64,000 nucleotides of DNA from Enterococcus quebecensis (GTDB lineage Bacteria; Bacillota; Bacilli; Lactobacillales; Enterococcaceae): NCBI RefSeq assembly GCF_001730365.1, contig NZ_MIKB01000001.1:124001-188000 (forward strand), written 5' to 3'. The position numbers and the translations under genes were made by a program. Shown one piece after another: positions 63,332-64,000 of this stretch. Numbering within the stretch: position 1 is the stretch's first letter; each line of letters starts with the position of its first letter. The notes below the pieces were generated by a model that searched no databases, had not been told where the DNA came from, and saw nothing but the letters and a program-made list of their open reading frames with translations.

Positions 63332-64000
63332 TTATCGATTAAATTTTTCCATCAAGTGCAGTGGTAAAATCCTCATTTCAACAACCCCGATGATGTCATT
63401 TTTATGAATAAACCCATAATACCGACTGTCTGTCGAATAAGGTCTGTTGTCTCCAAGTACCAAATAGAAATCCTTGGGAATTATTTGTTGATTATTTTTT
63501 AATTTTGTTATGTCGAAATTTTCCGTGAATAACAGGCCCATACTCTTTGCTTTTGTAACATCTTGTTTATCAATAAACTTTTCTTCTATTTTCTCGTTGT
63601 TGATATATAATTCATCATCTTTATATTCTACAAACTCTCCTGGTAGACCGATTACACGACGAATCGCTTTCTCCTGTTGATCGGGCGTTTCAAAATACAC
63701 CAACTTAAATCGACCTATATTGGTTCTTTTATTAATGTAAACAAGATCATCTTCCCAAAGTGATGACAACATGCTATATCCTTCAACTTTAGCAAAAGTA
63801 AAGAAGAAAATAGAAAGTATCCAAATAAAAACACCTGCAATAAGAACCGAACAACCTATTTCAATCCCCATCCGTTTTAATTTACGTTGCTTTTTATTTT
63901 TTGAATAACCGATATTTCCTTTCTTTTTTTTTGTTTGCTTTTTTTTTAGGTTATTACTCTTAGTCCCATGGGTCACTTTATTTTTCTTACGGCTTTTTTT
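63332..64000 (-). CDS. Type I signal peptidase (5' end may lie outside)
   Basis: The protein has a very basic N-terminus, one membrane anchor (about residues 40-60 of the visible frame) and the S26 peptidase domain. The catalytic Ser lies in VEGYSMLSSL, the general-base Lys in KAIRRVIGLPGE, and LVLGDNRPYSTDSR near the end is the third box. It cleaves signal peptides at the outer face. The frame stays open to the right edge. The only internal start, GTG at 63976, lacks a ribosome site, so the true start may be beyond. It may serve secreted products of this accessory region. Confidence 0.88.
   Translation of the reverse strand, partial: KKSRKKNKVTHGTKSNNLKKKQTKKKKGNIGYSKNKKQRKLKRMGIEIGCSVLIAGVFIWILSIFFFTFAKVEGYSMLSSLWEDDLVYINKRTNIGRFKLVYFETPDQQEKAIRRVIGLPGEFVEYKDDELYINNEKIEEKFIDKQDVTKAKSMGLLFTENFDITKLKNNQQIIPKDFYLVLGDNRPYSTDSRYYGFIHKNDIIGVVEMRILPLHLMEKFNR

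Overview
The window is typical low-GC Firmicutes DNA. Its gene content points to an Enterococcus close to the E. faecalis group: a PBP4/PBP5-type low-affinity class B penicillin-binding protein, an Eis-type acetyltransferase beside lepA, ohr/ohrR, a CtsR-type clpB promoter, an orphan KtrB and an Mga-type regulator. Species assignment is inference from gene content, because no rRNA or tRNA gene is present. I see no CRISPR array, no insertion sequence and no rRNA.

Layout. 1-2.5 kb: purine metabolism (purE start with PurBox-like sites; xpt-pbuX under a guanine-type riboswitch). 2.6-6 kb: a TIM-barrel protein, a GH73 glucosaminidase, two small unknowns and a Gfo/Idh/MocA oxidoreductase. 6-11 kb: argS with a T-box leader, then tsaB-rimI-GNAT-tsaD (t6A tRNA modification and N-terminal acetylation). 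11-17 kb: the PBP and a three-gene SPFH / zinc-ribbon / TPM operon like Bacillus ydjI-G-H. 17-24 kb: a 51-aa zinc-ribbon gene missed by length filters and probably leaderless, a YfhO-type protein, the SRP RNA, tadA, a PucR-type regulator, a YugP protease, YxeA and an NdpA-type nucleoid protein. 24-28.6 kb: trehalose PTS treB with TreR-like and cre sites, ktrB, two near-identical small-RNA genes, and a cold-shock gene. 28.7-33.5 kb: a third small-RNA candidate, two lipoproteins, a LURP-one protein and a BlaI/M56 pair divergent from one of the lipoproteins. 33.5-51.5 kb: housekeeping genes (lepA, eis-like, a damaged-looking deoxyribosyltransferase, ohr/ohrR, a TMEM175 channel, clpB, nrdR-dnaB-dnaI, mutM-coaE, polA) plus a lipoprotein gene broken at a homopolymer. 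51.5-57 kb: a second pair of related terminator-ended units behind Pho-box-like repeats, an aldo-keto reductase, an Mga-type regulator and a CopB-type ATPase. 57-64 kb: an XRE regulator with an inverted-repeat control region, a secreted M23 peptidase, a universal stress protein, then an accessory segment (tyrosine integrase, secreted Cys-rich protein, signal peptidase I) that probably continues past the right edge.

The most interesting signals are non-coding. Two clusters of short minus-strand transcription units each pair a duplicated body with its own promoter and terminator: 27.67-28.06 kb, with a possible relative at 28.78 kb, and 51.69-52.02 kb. The first pair exposes a CUCCUUUU anti-Shine-Dalgarno stretch between two hairpins. 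The second pair has 11-bp-periodic TTCACA repeats like Pho boxes. Also notable are the BlaI/M56-DUF5067 divergon, the leaderless zinc ribbon, and two genes with apparent small lesions (a lipoprotein frameshift at an A6 tract; a deoxyribosyltransferase lacking its catalytic-Glu segment).
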